A stretch of 64,000 bases of DNA, taken from assembly GCA_002387845.1 (NCBI GenBank), contig DGLB01000034.1, positions 124,001-188,000 on the forward strand, in the 5' to 3' direction. Numbering within the stretch: position 1 is the stretch's first letter; each line of letters opens with the position of its first letter. The notes below the pieces were generated by a model. That model was given only the letters and a program-made list of their open reading frames with translations, was not told the origin of the DNA and made no database searches. The DNA is from Stenotrophomonas maltophilia (GTDB lineage Bacteria; Pseudomonadota; Gammaproteobacteria; Xanthomonadales; Xanthomonadaceae). This document shows, piece by piece, positions 62,809 to 64,000 of the stretch. Made by a program: the position numbers and the translations under genes.

Positions 62809-63987
62809 TCACCTCAAGCGCAGTAGGACTTCGTTCCTTCGAAAATTCACAGGATTCTTTGGACGGAAGCGCTTCGCGTTTGAATTTTCAATCATGCCTT
62901 CCTTGATTAGTTCGCCAAGTGCAGACTGCAGTTCTGAGAGCAAGCCATCCGTTTCATCAATCAGGTCCGCCATGACGACCATGTCGACCATCAAAGCGTC
63001 ACCAACTTTTGGGATGCGTCGGAGCCAAGCCGCCTTAAGCTCTTGCATGGCACTTGTACGTTCCGCCGAATGATTATCCGCGCTGAACAGGTCGGACTGC
63101 CCATTGCTTCGAGCGACCTGATCCAACTTGTGTTGCAGTTTGAGACGATGCTGCTGCCGAGATGTCTTCTCTGCCTCCTCCCAGAAGACCACTAAACCGG
63201 CAGCATGGTGGGTGGCATACACCAAATTGAAAATCACCTTCTTCTTATTGATGTACTCGACTGGCAATACAGCGGTGCGCAAGCGTTGCCGAGTATGCTC
63301 GCCACACTCCGCGGCAAGCTTTGCTCGGTATCGCCGCATCAGCTCGCGCCGCTTAGCCTCTCCAGCGGATCCCGCTGCCTCTCGCCAATCATCGCCGAAC
63401 ACACCAGTCAGATTAGTATCTTGCTCGGCCAATCCCGTTGCAAGATTGATGAAGTTCCACATGAAATTAATCAGAAGCTCAGTATTTCGCCGCTTGAGTA
63501 GCGGTGCGAGCACTATTGGCTCGATGATGCCCTTCCAGCCGAATGGGTCCACAAACACGAAGGCGAACTCGTCCGGCTGCAGCCAGCGCAGCAAGTCGGC
63601 GATAGCTTCACCGAACGGCTTGCGCCAGACTTCTGGGCGGACGATGTTCGTTGGCGCCAGTTGAACGTGGCTATCCAGCAGATTGGCGCGGGCTGTATCG
63701 GTCTCCATAAAAACCGAGCGGATCTGGACCTGATGCTTGAATCTCTCTCTCAGCTCAGTCTGGCACGCCGCCATATGGCGAATAGCAATGCCAGGCGATG
63801 TATCAGAAAGATCATCGGACGAAGATTTCCATGGCCCGGCGAAGCAGTCGATGTATGCGATCTTGTCCCACTTCTGGCCGACAATCATGAGGCAACGTTC
63901 AAGGTACGACGCCAGGATGTGGTGCTTGACCAGAGAATGCTCTCGATCTTCATAACGCTCCAGCGCCCGGCTTATCACTCCATTCAT
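62809..63987 (-). CDS. tcmP: Three-Cys-motif partner protein TcmP
   Basis: A 392-residue protein with the TcmP signatures KIAYIDCFAGPWKS (about 42-55), FVFVDPFGWKGIIEP (about 143-157) and LLINFMWNFINLA. The family is a Rossmann-type fold related to methyltransferases/radical-SAM partners and is normally next to a three-Cys-motif (Gp37/Gp68, DUF5131-type) protein. That partner would lie upstream, beyond 64000. GAGGG/GGGG precedes the ATG at 63987. The pair is often found in mobile and defence islands; its activity is unknown. Confidence 0.85.
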   Translation of the reverse strand: MNGVISRALERYEDREHSLVKHHILASYLERCLMIVGQKWDKIAYIDCFAGPWKSSSDDLSDTSPGIAIRHMAACQTELRERFKHQVQIRSVFMETDTARANLLDSHVQLAPTNIVRPEVWRKPFGEAIADLLRWLQPDEFAFVFVDPFGWKGIIEPIVLAPLLKRRNTELLINFMWNFINLATGLAEQDTNLTGVFGDDWREAAGSAGEAKRRELMRRYRAKLAAECGEHTRQRLRTAVLPVEYINKKKVIFNLVYATHHAAGLVVFWEEAEKTSRQQHRLKLQHKLDQVARSNGQSDLFSADNHSAERTSAMQELKAAWLRRIPKVGDALMVDMVVMADLIDETDGLLSELQSALGELIKEGMIENSNAKRFRPKNPVNFRRNEVLLRLR

Positions 63988-64000
63988 CCCCGATTCCCTC

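Overview
The window is GC-rich, densely packed bacterial chromosome. The gene complement suggests a gammaproteobacterium of the Xanthomonadaceae, most likely Stenotrophomonas or a close relative: Zur-controlled DUF3526 ABC genes, a glg/tre glycogen-trehalose operon, a PIG-L/methyltransferase/glycosyltransferase stress cluster and Xanthomonas-like small proteins. This is inferred from gene content; there is no rRNA in the window. No CRISPR array or insertion sequence was seen, and there is one tRNA.

Layout. 1-3.1 kb: an ABC exporter-type module (ATPase plus two DUF3526 permeases, the second cut by the window edge) behind a near-perfect Zur box. 3.2-9.7 kb: a membrane protein, a SymE-like toxin gene with a strikingly structured leader, a cytochrome P460, two epoxide-hydrolase-type proteins, and an SDR plus exported hydrolase. 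9.8-16 kb: a hybrid histidine kinase, a GH15 glycosidase, two related SDRs and small stress-type proteins. 16.1-20.3 kb: a tightly overlapping five-gene unit (alcohol dehydrogenase, acyl-CoA dehydrogenase-like, PIG-L deacetylase, methyltransferase, GT2). 20.5-32.8 kb: glgA-glgB-treZ-malQ-treY-DUF2934-glgX, with overlapping stops and starts. Together these genes build glycogen, debranch it and convert maltodextrin ends to trehalose, fitting osmotic or desiccation protection.

32.8-36.8 kb holds a CLC transporter, a VIT-family protein, small proteins, a low-molecular-weight phosphatase and an unusual tRNA with anticodon CUU. A 770-residue protein of unknown function and a HAD hydrolase follow. 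40.4-47.2 kb is a less GC-rich, minus-strand block of mostly exported proteins: a subtilisin-like protease, a CHAT-TPR protease, a DUF1353 lipoprotein and an M15/SH3/GH75-like protein. This is one of two places where I would look for an undescribed system. 47.4-58.7 kb returns to ordinary chromosome: exported proteins, a membrane-anchored Mrr-type nuclease, and redox/SDR genes with TetR, AraC and LysR regulators.

58.7-64 kb is a variable island. It carries a reverse transcriptase of the defence (Abi/UG) type, a SLATT membrane effector and a TcmP protein. A second, partial copy of a LysR 3' end and a broken SymE-like copy lie between the RT-SLATT pair and tcmP. The RT-SLATT pair resembles known anti-phage architectures; the flanking duplicated gene ends suggest how the cargo entered.
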